Assembly: GCA_028277105.1 (NCBI GenBank)
Contig: JANQHO010000114.1
Location: 1-44,860 of the forward strand
Direction: 5' to 3'
Origin: Owenweeksia sp.
Lineage (GTDB): Bacteria > Bacteroidota > Bacteroidia > Flavobacteriales > Schleiferiaceae
Length of the DNA: 44,860 nucleotides
Below are positions 7,968-16,784 of this stretch, in pieces (position 1 is the first letter of the stretch; each line of letters starts with the position of its first letter). The notes beneath the pieces are model-generated. The model saw only the letters and a list, made by a program, of their open reading frames with translations. It was not told the origin of the DNA and did no database searches. The position numbers and the translations under genes were made by a program.

Positions 7968-8471
7968 ATGAAAAATATCATCACAATTATTCTGTTTATG
8001 ACAAGTTTATCAGCCATGGCTCAAAATGGCAAGGCCACAACCGTTAAAAAGACCTTTAGCCGCACGACTTCCATTAGTCAGATCATTAATGCAGATGCTT
8101 CCGTGATATGGGATTTGCTCACCAATGCCTCTGATTTTTCAAGATGGAGCTCTACCGTTATTTCTATTGAAGGAGATATTCAAAAGGGAGAAAAGATCAA
8201 ACTAAAAAGTACCCTCGACCCCAATCGAACCTTTAAGCTAAAAGTAAAAGAAATGATCCCTTATGAAAAGCTGGTATGGGGTGATGCAATGGGCAAGCGT
8301 ACTTATACCTTAGAAAAAGAAGGAAATATTACGCAATTTACCATGACAGAAAAAATAGGCGGGTTGATGTTTCCTTTATTTGCCAGTAAAATTCCTCCTT
8401 TTGACGAATCATTTGAACAATTTACTTCAGACTTGAAAAGAGAAGCGGAATCCATTGCTAATTCAAAATAA
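7968..8471 (+). CDS. Exported SRPBCC family protein (START-like fold)
   Basis: This 167-residue protein starts with a clear signal peptide (MKNIITIILFMTSLSAMAQ) and continues as one SRPBCC domain. The domain opens with the usual pattern of a beta-strand, then WDLLTNASDFSRWSSTV, and ends with a long helix (FEQFTSDLKREAESI). The fold makes a deep hydrophobic pocket for lipids or aromatic compounds. Most family members are cytosolic, so the signal peptide is unusual and suggests a periplasmic binding or carrier role. It ends 5 bp before the next gene, so the two are almost certainly co-transcribed. Confidence 0.8.
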   Translation: MKNIITIILFMTSLSAMAQNGKATTVKKTFSRTTSISQIINADASVIWDLLTNASDFSRWSSTVISIEGDIQKGEKIKLKSTLDPNRTFKLKVKEMIPYEKLVWGDAMGKRTYTLEKEGNITQFTMTEKIGGLMFPLFASKIPPFDESFEQFTSDLKREAESIANSK

Positions 8472-8476
8472 CTGTC

Positions 8477-8890
8477 ATGAATTATCGGGAAAAAATAGGT
8501 ACTAAAGACAACCCACTTACTCTTAAAACACCGCCATTGAGCTCAGAATACACCATACACGTAGATGAGAAAGATGGCAAGGATATTTTGGTTTGTACCG
8601 TAAAGACTACTGTTCTACACTATGATATCCGTTGTTTGGAAGACTTACACCAAATGCTGAAAGAACGCGGAGATTGGATGTTGCTAGGTAGTAAAGATGA
8701 GAAAGCTGAAGCCCAACCCGATACCGTAGAATACTGGGGCAGATCTTCCGATAATCCTATTGGTGGGTGGTATGGCCTGAAAAAAGGGTTCAGAGGAAGG
8801 TTTGGGATGTATATCCCTCCTTTGATGGAGTATTTGGACCTAGCTGAAGTACAACATAATAAACGGAACAATGGAATGAGGACAAAATAA
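8477..8890 (+). CDS. Conserved hypothetical protein, cytosolic
   Basis: This 137-residue protein has no signal peptide or membrane segment. It resembles small uncharacterised proteins found next to SRPBCC or DinB-type genes in Bacteroidota and has a conserved-looking centre rich in W and G (DTVEYWGRSSDNPIGGWYG). I cannot assign a function. It begins 5 bp after the exported SRPBCC gene, so they likely share a transcript; a hairpin about 90 bp downstream (8978-8998) may end it. Confidence 0.7.
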   Translation: MNYREKIGTKDNPLTLKTPPLSSEYTIHVDEKDGKDILVCTVKTTVLHYDIRCLEDLHQMLKERGDWMLLGSKDEKAEAQPDTVEYWGRSSDNPIGGWYGLKKGFRGRFGMYIPPLMEYLDLAEVQHNKRNNGMRTK

Positions 8891-9223
8891 TCGCTGCCCG
8901 CCATATTGCCCCTAAACGGGTTGTTATACATTTTCTGGCTAACAGCTATTATGCCTGTGGTCTTCAAGCCACTAAATATTCTCCATTTCCGAGAGAATGC
9001 CACACTGTAGTACATGTGTTAATTCACAATATCTATAACCGAAAATGAGGCTCCGGGGATCCAATGTTGAGATTTCTTTCTAAAAGGTGTCCTCTCCAAG
9101 GGCAACCAGCTCTGTTCACCACTTTCGCAACAAGATACTGTCCTTTGTCAAAGGCTTGAAGAATCTAACAAATCGATCAAAGTATCTCTCATTGCCTCAT
9201 CCCGGAATTATTAGATTTGCCAC
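8891..9223. other. Intergenic region, 333 bp, without a recognised gene
   Basis: No convincing reading frame is present. It contains a 6-bp-stem hairpin at 8978-8998 (ATTCTC / GAGAAT) that may terminate the preceding pair of genes, a 13-bp palindrome CCTTTGTCAAAGG at 9142-9154, and the promoter of the next gene at 9192-9219. Confidence 0.5.
9192..9219 (+). promoter_or_regulatory. Bacteroidota promoter of the membrane-bound AraC gene
   Basis: TTG at 9192-9194 and TAGATTTG at 9212-9219, spaced by 17 bp, fit the Bacteroidota consensus TTG-N(17-23)-TAnnTTTG. The -7 box ends only 4 bp before the ATG at 9224, which predicts a very short leader or a leaderless transcript. The palindrome at 9142-9154 lies 38 bp upstream and could be an operator. 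Confidence 0.6.
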
Positions 9224-10345
9224 ATGCATATTCTGGATTTTGTGCCTTTATTTAGTGCTGTTTTCGGGATCTTGCTAGGTCTGTTTATCCTCGTGAAGAG
9301 AACAGGGCTTGGAAAGAACAAAAGACTCCGCCTGGTTCTGGCCCTTCTCATTTTTTTGATGTCCTTTACGGCTATTGATTATTATTTGTTTTTGAACGGC
9401 CACTATGATTATTCGGGGTTTTCGGCCTTATATGATCATCTTATAGGTTTTCTATTCTACTATTTTATCACTCTCTTCACAGGAACAGAAATCCCTGTGA
9501 AAAAATGGGGTATTATCCTCATCATCTACACGGTAATAAGGTACGCCTTTATCCTGCCCTATTTCCAACTTGAGGGTTCCGAGTATCCTCTGGAAGCAAT
9601 GAATGACTATCCCTTAAAATACTTCATAATAGTTGAGTATATAATCGTTGGATTTGTAAATATGATACTGGTAATTGCGGGATATTTCTTATTCAAAAAC
9701 AAACCACAGTACGCGATTCTCGATGCCAACAGGCAAATTCATCTTCAATGGATCAAGATCGTGATCATTGCCATAATTATTTTGACGTTTAGCATTCTGA
9801 TAAGTGCAATCATGTCCTTCTTTGATTTCGGACACTTGAAAGCATACCTCAGGATAGAAACATTGCTTTACGTAGTCTTCTTTTTGGTTTTGGCCTTTTC
9901 CATGATGCAGTTTCCTGTATTCATCTTTACAGGCGATTATGAAGATCTGGAACAGGCAAATAGCCGGACGAAATACTCCAAATCCTCATTATCCGATTCC
10001 TCTGAACTGTTTGCCCGGATTGAGAAAGCCGTGGTCCAGGAAAAATTGTACTTGAACCAGGAGCTCAAATTGAATTCCCTGGCAGACCGTTTTAACAAGT
10101 CCATTCATCACATTTCCCAAGCCATTAATGAAAATGCACATAAAACATTTCCAGATTATATCAATCAGTTCAGAATAGAAGAGGCTAAGAAAAAGCTGCT
10201 GAAACCGGAGCCGGATACCATTTTTGCCATTGCCATTGACGTTGGTTTTAACAGCAAGGCCAATTTCTACTATGCTTTTAAGAAACTAACTCATTGTACT
10301 CCCACCGCTTTCAGGAAAAAGCATTATGACCCAGGCAAGTCATAA
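9224..10345 (+). CDS. Membrane-bound AraC family regulator
   Basis: This 373-residue protein has about seven membrane helices in its first 235 residues and an AraC-type DNA-binding domain at about 265-370. The second helix-turn-helix reads IAIDVGFNSKANFYYAFKK followed by the PTAFRKKH signature. Such 7TM-AraC proteins are common in Bacteroidota and are thought to relay an extracellular or membrane signal straight to DNA. It lies upstream of two small genes and the RND efflux operon, all in the same direction, so control of these is likely but unproven. Translation should start at ATG 9224, just after the promoter box. Confidence 0.85.
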   Translation: MHILDFVPLFSAVFGILLGLFILVKRTGLGKNKRLRLVLALLIFLMSFTAIDYYLFLNGHYDYSGFSALYDHLIGFLFYYFITLFTGTEIPVKKWGIILIIYTVIRYAFILPYFQLEGSEYPLEAMNDYPLKYFIIVEYIIVGFVNMILVIAGYFLFKNKPQYAILDANRQIHLQWIKIVIIAIIILTFSILISAIMSFFDFGHLKAYLRIETLLYVVFFLVLAFSMMQFPVFIFTGDYEDLEQANSRTKYSKSSLSDSSELFARIEKAVVQEKLYLNQELKLNSLADRFNKSIHHISQAINENAHKTFPDYINQFRIEEAKKKLLKPEPDTIFAIAIDVGFNSKANFYYAFKKLTHCTPTAFRKKHYDPGKS

Positions 10346-10421
10346 GCTACTGCTTTGATCTTTGTATCCACCTGATAATTTTGGACATTTTTATTGTGTT
10401 CAATATTATAGGTTTAAACTC

Positions 10422-10448
10422 TTGCGCCCCTACCTGCTGGTACTTTTG
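10422..10448 (+). promoter_or_regulatory. Candidate promoter for the gene at 10469
   Basis: TTG at 10422-10424 is followed after 16 bp by TACTTTTG at 10441-10448, a full match to TAnnTTTG. The spacing is one base shorter than usual. The predicted leader to the ATG at 10469 is about 14 bases. Confidence 0.5.
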
Positions 10449-10468
10449 CTCCAAACAAAATCAAAGAC

Positions 10469-10873
10469 ATGCAAGTGTTCAAAACTTTAGTGGTCGCTTT
10501 AATTGTGGTCATTTCTACCGGAAATTTGATAGCGCAAAGCAAGCTTATCCTTTCGGGAAAATGGACGTGTCCATATGAAATGGAGGGCGAAAAGGGCATT
10601 GCTACCTACGAGTTTAAAGAAGATGGTGGGGCTATTAATGCCTACAGCCTTCTTTTCGAAACAGAGAACGGTAGTACCTACTCAGATAATGATATTGTGC
10701 TAAAGGATATTGACTTTTCAGATGGAAAAGGTAAAGCCTCCTGTATAGTGAAAGAAGATGGGGAAATATACGAGATCAACGCCCAGCTCACTCTGATAAA
10801 TTCCAATACCCTGAAAATTCAATATTCGGCCTGGGGATATTCTGAAAAAGAAATATGGAAAAGGAAAAAATAG
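10469..10873 (+). CDS. Exported small protein, lipocalin-like in pattern
   Basis: This 134-residue protein has a signal peptide (MQVFKTLVVALIVVISTGNL then IAQS) and then mainly beta-strand sequence with a motif LSGKWTCPYE near the start of the mature part and two cysteines in all. Short exported beta-rich proteins that open with a GxW segment resemble lipocalin-like domains, but I cannot assign it to a family with confidence. It likely lies in the periplasm. It has its own promoter-like box upstream and precedes the RND operon. Confidence 0.65.
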   Translation: MQVFKTLVVALIVVISTGNLIAQSKLILSGKWTCPYEMEGEKGIATYEFKEDGGAINAYSLLFETENGSTYSDNDIVLKDIDFSDGKGKASCIVKEDGEIYEINAQLTLINSNTLKIQYSAWGYSEKEIWKRKK

Positions 10874-10903
10874 CCTCTTGCGAAGACAAACTACATATGA
10901 CGG

Positions 10904-11137
10904 GTGAAAAGAAAAGAGATATTAAAGCTTATCCTGATAAACTCAGCATTTTCCATATGGTTTACAAGCTTGCTGGTATTTCGCCTAAGATCCCCCCTTC
11001 TGTGGTTGCTGTTTTTTGGGCTGTGGTTCTACCTGAACTCTCTTATAAAACTGGATCTCGAGCTGGAACTTGTGCATTGGCTTGTGATTATTACAGGAAT
11101 AACAGTTTCAGCCATCATAATTCTAAGTATCAGTTAA
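10904..11137 (+). CDS. Small membrane protein of unknown function (GTG start)
   Basis: This 77-residue hydrophobic protein starts at GTG 10904; an in-frame stop lies just upstream, so no earlier start is possible. It has two or three hydrophobic helices and few charges. It shows no motif I recognise. A longer frame overlapping it in another register (10855-11157) has no membrane or family features and looks like a shadow. It is preceded by the exported small protein and followed after 63 bp by the outer-membrane efflux gene. Confidence 0.45.
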   Translation: MKRKEILKLILINSAFSIWFTSLLVFRLRSPLLWLLFFGLWFYLNSLIKLDLELELVHWLVIITGITVSAIIILSIS

Positions 11138-11200
11138 TTGATCAAAGGTTACTGTAACATTAACAAATCCCGGGTGTACTGACCCTTCAACCATAAGCTA

Positions 11201-12541
11201 ATGCAAAAGCTCAACACAAGGTTCGTTATCCACTTCATATGGCTGATGTTATTCTTTTTATCTGTATGGAAAGTGCCCGCGCAGGAACAATTGGATTTAG
11301 AGGCTTACCTGGAGTTGGTAGCAAAGGAAAATCTGGACTTGAAAGAAAGTTACGGCCAGATAAGGATAGCCAAACAAGACGTCAAGGCAGCAAGATCCGA
11401 ACTTCTTCCGGATATCGGGGCCAACGCCAATTATCAAAGGGATTTTAATCCTACGTTCCTGTTCATCAATGATTTTACAGAGTTCAATCAGTTCAGAACC
11501 AATTTTAACAACAACGTAGATGCAGGTATCCTGGTCAACCAAACGCTATTCGATGCGGCAATTTTCTCAGGTTTCAAAATAGTTAAACTCTCTCAGGAAT
11601 TGAGCATGATCAATCATGAGAATGCATCAAGGGAATTGATATTCGAAGCCTCCCGCTTGTACTGGCAAGCTGTTTTGACCAGAGAGAGCATTGCCGTATT
11701 CGAAGAGAATTCAAATCTGGCCCAAGAACAATTCGAGCAAATTCAGAAACTATACGATAAGGGGATGGTGAGCTCACTTGATCTGCAAAGGGCCAGAGTG
11801 TACCATCAACAGACCAAACCTTTGGTAAACAACGCCCAGAATCAATATTCAGCTTTACTCAACGAAATGAAATCAATGGCCAATATTGATTTTGATACAA
11901 CTCTCATTTTAACGGATTCTCTACACAACGTAACGCATTTGAAGACTGAGCTTGACGCAGATAATCTAAATCTACAACCTCAAATACGCGCTGTGCAAAA
12001 GGAGCTTGAAATGGCTGAAAAACAGATCAGCCTGAAGAAAGCCTACTGGCTTCCGAGGATCAGCTTATCGGGCGGTTTCAATTACAATGCTCAGGACAAT
12101 AACTTCAGATTCAGCAATAACAGCAATGAATTATTCTTCGGTACAATTTCATTAACGGTTCCCATTTTTTCGAGTGGTAGAAATAAGGCCGCTATCGCCA
12201 AAGCCCAGTTGCAGAAGAAAATGATTCAGTTTAGCGCGGAAAAGACCAGAAATCAGCTCGAGAAAGAACTCATGAATGCAAGAAATCACCTGGCGAGTGC
12301 TTTGGAACGGATCGCCTTGCAACAGGAAACTACAGACCTTAATGCCAAAGAGATAGATGTTTTTAGAAAGCAACTCCAATTAGGTGTTGTCACCCCTTTA
12401 GAATTCAAAGAGAGCAGAGTGAGGTGGACTCAGTCGAAACTGGAGCTTTTAAATGCTCACCTTGAATTATTAGTTGCCCGGCTGCAATTAAGAAGAATAC
12501 TAGGAACAACAAATCGAACAGATATTAAATCAACCCAATGA
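11201..12541 (+). CDS. TolC family outer membrane efflux protein
   Basis: This 446-residue protein is the outer-membrane channel of a tripartite efflux system. It has a signal peptide ending near VPAQ, followed by two repeated outer-membrane-factor halves made of long amphipathic helices (KEENS-type coiled-coil segments around 60-220 and 270-430). The second half contains PIFSSGRNKAAIAKAQ, the usual short beta-strand followed by the helix of this family. Its length is normal. It overlaps the adaptor gene by four bases (ATGA), so translation is coupled, and the pump gene follows, making a full operon. Confidence 0.9.
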   Translation: MQKLNTRFVIHFIWLMLFFLSVWKVPAQEQLDLEAYLELVAKENLDLKESYGQIRIAKQDVKAARSELLPDIGANANYQRDFNPTFLFINDFTEFNQFRTNFNNNVDAGILVNQTLFDAAIFSGFKIVKLSQELSMINHENASRELIFEASRLYWQAVLTRESIAVFEENSNLAQEQFEQIQKLYDKGMVSSLDLQRARVYHQQTKPLVNNAQNQYSALLNEMKSMANIDFDTTLILTDSLHNVTHLKTELDADNLNLQPQIRAVQKELEMAEKQISLKKAYWLPRISLSGGFNYNAQDNNFRFSNNSNELFFGTISLTVPIFSSGRNKAAIAKAQLQKKMIQFSAEKTRNQLEKELMNARNHLASALERIALQQETTDLNAKEIDVFRKQLQLGVVTPLEFKESRVRWTQSKLELLNAHLELLVARLQLRRILGTTNRTDIKSTQ

Positions 12542-13557
12542 AAAAAGGATTATTTTTTTTCGGTGCACTTACCCTTTTATTGAGTTGCTCATACGATCAA
12601 AGTCAGGAAATAACTGCCACTGAAAAAGAAGAGATATCAATTCCGGTAAGAGTTACTGCCATTGAAAACAAACTCGTCAAAGAGACAAAGAGCTATTATG
12701 GCACTCTAAAATTTCAGCAATCAGCCAATATTATTGCCGAACAACCGGGCATTGTTACAAATCTCAACGCAATTCCGGGAAAAAATGTCAAGAAAGATGA
12801 GGTCATCGTAACGTACCCCCCTGCAAATCATCATCTTCAGGTAGATCAGGCCCTTATCGAAATAGAAAAACTACGGACTGACTTTGAACGCCAAAAGGAG
12901 CTATTTGAAGCCGGAGCGGTTTCAAAGATCTCTGTTGATGAGCTGAAGACTCAACTTGAAGTTCAGGAAAAAATGTTGGAACAACTACAGCAAGTAGGCA
13001 TAGTACGGGCTCCTTTTAATGGAATTATTACCCAGCTACACACTAGTTTCGGTCAGGAAGTACATCCCGGATATCCCCTTTTGAGCATGGCTGCAACTTC
13101 CAGACTTAAAGTGGATTTCTTTGTATCTACCAGGGAAATAGATGAGATCGCTTTAGGGGCCAATGCTTATTTCACGCACAACGACAAGCAGTTTTCAGGA
13201 ACTGTAGTCAAAAAAGAGATTGAGGTTGATGACCAGAAAAAGGGAATTCGTGTAACGGCAGGCTTTGAAAATAGCCATATCAGCTTTGTTGGCAATACGG
13301 TCGATGTAACGGTAGAAACGGGATCATCCTCAAATGGTATATGGATACCATCGGGATGCTTTCGCAGGCAAGGAAGCCTGTATACGGTTTTTGTTGCCAA
13401 GAATAACAGAGCTTCAAAACGCACCATAGAAATTATGAAAAGGGATGAGGAAAAAGCTCTTGTCAAAAGCGGATTGCAGGAAGGAGAACAATTGATCGTT
13501 TCGGGGATGGACAAACTGGAAGAAAACACCACTATTAAGATTGTTGAAAAACAATAA
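12538..13557 (+). CDS. RND efflux periplasmic adaptor (membrane fusion lipoprotein)
   Basis: This 339-residue adaptor has a lipoprotein signal with the lipobox LLSC (Cys17), so it is anchored to the inner membrane by lipid. The usual modules follow: a barrel-sandwich hybrid split around a helical hairpin (about residues 65-160, with IVRAPFNGIITQL closing it), a beta-barrel, and a membrane-proximal domain near the end (GLQEGEQLIVSGMDKL). It bridges the outer-membrane channel encoded upstream and the pump encoded 6 bp downstream. The helical hairpin is short, consistent with many Bacteroidota adaptors. Substrate is not predictable from this protein. Confidence 0.9.
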   Translation: MKKGLFFFGALTLLLSCSYDQSQEITATEKEEISIPVRVTAIENKLVKETKSYYGTLKFQQSANIIAEQPGIVTNLNAIPGKNVKKDEVIVTYPPANHHLQVDQALIEIEKLRTDFERQKELFEAGAVSKISVDELKTQLEVQEKMLEQLQQVGIVRAPFNGIITQLHTSFGQEVHPGYPLLSMAATSRLKVDFFVSTREIDEIALGANAYFTHNDKQFSGTVVKKEIEVDDQKKGIRVTAGFENSHISFVGNTVDVTVETGSSSNGIWIPSGCFRRQGSLYTVFVAKNNRASKRTIEIMKRDEEKALVKSGLQEGEQLIVSGMDKLEENTTIKIVEKQ

Positions 13558-13563
13558 GGTCTT

Positions 13564-16500
13564 ATGAAAATTACACAATTCGCCATAGACAGGCCTGTGA
13601 CCACGTCCATGTTGTTCCTTGCCCTGGTTATCTTCGGGATGATGACCTATTTTTCTCTTGCGGTCAATTTATTTCCCGAATTAAAACTTCCGGTTATAAG
13701 CATCAGTACCTATAATGTGGGAACCACTCCTGAAGAGATCGAAAAGGAGATTACCGATAAGATCGAGGAAGAGCTGTCCACATTAAGCGGGTTGAAGGAA
13801 CTCAAATCCTATTCCATGCCAGATCTCTCCCAGATTACAGTGCAATTTGAACATGGAATTGATCCGGACATAGCCCTGAATGAAGTTAAATCCAAATTAG
13901 ATCTGGTAATTCCAGGACTTCCCAAGGAGGCGGAAAGACCCTTGGTACAAAAATTCAAGCTTTCTGATATTCCTGTAATTGATATTGTGGTGTCCTCCGA
14001 TAATCTCTCCGGAAACCAGTTATATGACTATGCAAATCGCGTTCTCAAAAACCGGCTAAGTCAACTCAAGGGCGTTTCCAATGTGATTTTAGAGGGAGGT
14101 GAACAACGGGAGATAAGGATTCTGGTTGATAAAAGTGCCATGTATGAGCTCGAAATGAACATACCGGAAGTTTCAGATTTCATGGGTGCCACTAACGTTC
14201 AGATTTCAGGAGGGGACTACGTTACTAAGGATCGTATTTCTTCCATAGAAATAGGTGAAAAATTTCCATCGGTCAGCGCAATTTCGGAAGTGCCCGTTGT
14301 AACTCGCCACGGCACCAAACTCATCAAAGAGTTTGCAACCGTTGTGGATACAGTTAAAGACAACAAGGGAAAAGCATTGTACTATGACGTAAAAGCCAAT
14401 CAAAAATACGGGAACATCGTAAGTCTCAGTATAATGAAAACTACAGAAGCCAATTCTGTACAGGTCGCACAAAAGGTCAAAGAACTTATCGGTGAAATAA
14501 GCCCCGGATTACCCGATGGCTTAGATGTTAGCATCCCATTTGATACTTCCGAGTACGTGGAGAGTTCTGTGGACGATGCCCTGATAAATATAGTCTTGGG
14601 AATTATTATCACAGGGCTTATCCTCTTTTTCTTTCTCAATGATGTTCGAACCACAGTCATCGTGAGTATTTCTATACCCGTATCCTTATTGGGAACTTTT
14701 ATGGCCATCAGCAGTTTCGGGGGGTCACTGAATATGATGACCCTCATGAGCTTTTCTGTAGCCATCGGGGCATTGGTCTCAAACTCCATTGTAGTGATTG
14801 AAAATATCATCCGACTGAGAAATGAAGGTATGGACATAAAAGAAGCTGCTGTAAAGGGTACTCGTGAAGTCATGATGGCGGTTATTGCTTCTACAGGAAC
14901 TAACCTGGTAGTGTTTCTGCCTATTGCCACGATGACATCCATAACCGGGGCCTTTTTCAAGGAATATGCCCTGACCATTTCGGCTGCAACTGTTTTTTCA
15001 CTTATTGTGTCTTTTATGCTTACCCCAATGCTGGCCAGCATATTACTTAAAAAGCAACGCCCCGTGGGTAAACTCGCCAAACTATCTATGAGGTTTTTTG
15101 AGGTGCTGGAAGCTATTTATGCAAAATCACTGGCAAGGCTCATTTCCAGAAGACGCAATCCCCTGATCCTCTTTGGGATCATGATGATCATTTTCATCTC
15201 CAGCTTTGAGCTGTTGAAAGTCATTGGTTTCGAGTTTGAACCACAGGAAGACGATTCGGAGGTTTACGTACAGATGGAAATGCCTTCGGGGACTGCGGTT
15301 AAAAGAACCGAGGAGTTAGTAAAGTGGGTAGAAGATGAAATCGGCCGCTTTGAAGAAGTAAAGTCCGTCTTGACCATCATTGGCAAAAAGAATGAAAGTA
15401 CCCTGGGAACCCATTTTGCCAATGCCAAAATTAAATTGGTTGCTAAAAGCGAAAGAGCACTTTCCGATATGGAATTTGCCCAGCTACTTGAAGAACGATT
15501 GGCCCTTATCCCCGAGATCCGTTCTACTGTTTCTGCTGTAAATGCCGATGATGGAGCACCTATACAATTCTTTATAAAATCAGATAGCCAGGAAGATCTG
15601 GCGATGGCCAATGCATCAATTAAAGGGATACTCCAGGATGTTACGGGCATTTTGAACTTTGAGTCGAGCCTCAGGGAAGGAAACCCGCTTATACGATTTG
15701 AACCTGATGGTCGGCTATTGGCAGATTTGGGATTAAGTCCTTTGGAACTGTCCCGTACGATCAGAAATTCAGTGAATGGTGCAAAGGTTTCGGTATATAA
15801 AGAACGTGGAAAGGAGTACGATATCACCTTAAGTTATCCCAATAACCAGATCAATTCAGTTGAGAAGATCAAGCAGATCCCCATATTTACGGATCAGGGC
15901 AGTTATACGGTAGGCCAATTGGCAACGGTTCATTATGAAACTTCCGCTGCGCAGATCCAGCATGATTACAAAACACGTACAGTAGAATTTACGGCTAACC
16001 TCTCTCCAGGGGCCTTACAGGGAGATGTTCAAAACAGCATCAATAAGTTGATAGAGCGCACCGAACTACCGGGCTCCGTGACCTTCGCATGGGCAGGTAA
16101 TATTAAAGAACTCAATGAGGCCACGGTTGATATGACCATCACCTTTTTCATTGCCTTTCTGTTGATGTATATGCTTCTCGCCTCTATAATGGAGAATTTC
16201 TGGCACCCGGTGATCATTTTTACAACAGTTCCTATGGCTATGATTGGAGTATTTGTATTTATGTTTCTTTTTGGGTCAACCATGAACATAATGTCACTCA
16301 TGGCGATCATAACCCTTCTGGGACTTGTGGTGAACGATGATATTTTGATCCACGACTATACCGAGCAGCTCATGCACAACAAGAAAATGGATATTTATGA
16401 TGCGACCATTAAGGCCGGAAGAACAAAAATGAAAACAGTGATCATGACCACTGTTGCTATTATTTTCGGTATGCTGCCCAATGCTTTGGGTATCGGAGAT

Positions 16501-16626
16501 GCCGGTGCTGAGTTCCGGACTCCAATGGCTATTGTTACTATTGGGGGAATGATAACTTCAACAATTCTTACCCTTTATTTAATCCCCTCCATTTTTTATG
16601 TGATACGAAGCCCCAAAAGAAAGTAA
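13564..16626 (+). CDS. RND family efflux pump, inner membrane subunit
   Basis: This 1020-residue pump has the normal AcrB/HAE-type layout: a first helix, a large periplasmic loop, six helices, a second large loop and the remaining helices. It exports a small compound using the proton gradient together with the adaptor and channel encoded just upstream. In helix 4, where AcrB has the proton-carrying pair Asp407-Asp408, this protein has Ser406-Asn407 (GALVSNSIVVIENI). In helix 10, where AcrB has Lys940, it has NDD (Asn924-Asp925-Asp926, then HDY). The helix-11 arginine is replaced by lysine (TKMKTVIMTT). The acidic charges of the proton relay thus seem to have moved. Substrate is unknown. Confidence 0.9.
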   Translation: MKITQFAIDRPVTTSMLFLALVIFGMMTYFSLAVNLFPELKLPVISISTYNVGTTPEEIEKEITDKIEEELSTLSGLKELKSYSMPDLSQITVQFEHGIDPDIALNEVKSKLDLVIPGLPKEAERPLVQKFKLSDIPVIDIVVSSDNLSGNQLYDYANRVLKNRLSQLKGVSNVILEGGEQREIRILVDKSAMYELEMNIPEVSDFMGATNVQISGGDYVTKDRISSIEIGEKFPSVSAISEVPVVTRHGTKLIKEFATVVDTVKDNKGKALYYDVKANQKYGNIVSLSIMKTTEANSVQVAQKVKELIGEISPGLPDGLDVSIPFDTSEYVESSVDDALINIVLGIIITGLILFFFLNDVRTTVIVSISIPVSLLGTFMAISSFGGSLNMMTLMSFSVAIGALVSNSIVVIENIIRLRNEGMDIKEAAVKGTREVMMAVIASTGTNLVVFLPIATMTSITGAFFKEYALTISAATVFSLIVSFMLTPMLASILLKKQRPVGKLAKLSMRFFEVLEAIYAKSLARLISRRRNPLILFGIMMIIFISSFELLKVIGFEFEPQEDDSEVYVQMEMPSGTAVKRTEELVKWVEDEIGRFEEVKSVLTIIGKKNESTLGTHFANAKIKLVAKSERALSDMEFAQLLEERLALIPEIRSTVSAVNADDGAPIQFFIKSDSQEDLAMANASIKGILQDVTGILNFESSLREGNPLIRFEPDGRLLADLGLSPLELSRTIRNSVNGAKVSVYKERGKEYDITLSYPNNQINSVEKIKQIPIFTDQGSYTVGQLATVHYETSAAQIQHDYKTRTVEFTANLSPGALQGDVQNSINKLIERTELPGSVTFAWAGNIKELNEATVDMTITFFIAFLLMYMLLASIMENFWHPVIIFTTVPMAMIGVFVFMFLFGSTMNIMSLMAIITLLGLVVNDDILIHDYTEQLMHNKKMDIYDATIKAGRTKMKTVIMTTVAIIFGMLPNALGIGDAGAEFRTPMAIVTIGGMITSTILTLYLIPSIFYVIRSPKRK

Positions 16627-16784
16627 AACCAAACCCTGTTGCTTTCGATCGGGGTCATTGTAATTTATAAGGTCAGAGGCAATGCAACCGGAACCGTAAT
16701 GTAATTGTAAAATCTTCATCGGGTCATTGAGATCGGCTAGCAATCCGTATTCACAAAAGAGAAACAGCTCAGTGGCTTTAAGCA

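Noticed and set aside
9087..9278. 63-codon frame before the membrane AraC gene
   Set aside because: It runs across the promoter and into the AraC gene in another frame and has no recognisable content.
11148..11158. Palindrome GTTACTGTAAC before the efflux operon as an operator
   Set aside because: It is only 11 bp with 5-bp arms, and such palindromes are expected by chance; no second copy was seen.
14400..15080. Long minus-strand frame inside the RND gene
   Set aside because: It is a mirror of the strongly supported plus-strand pump gene and has no family features.
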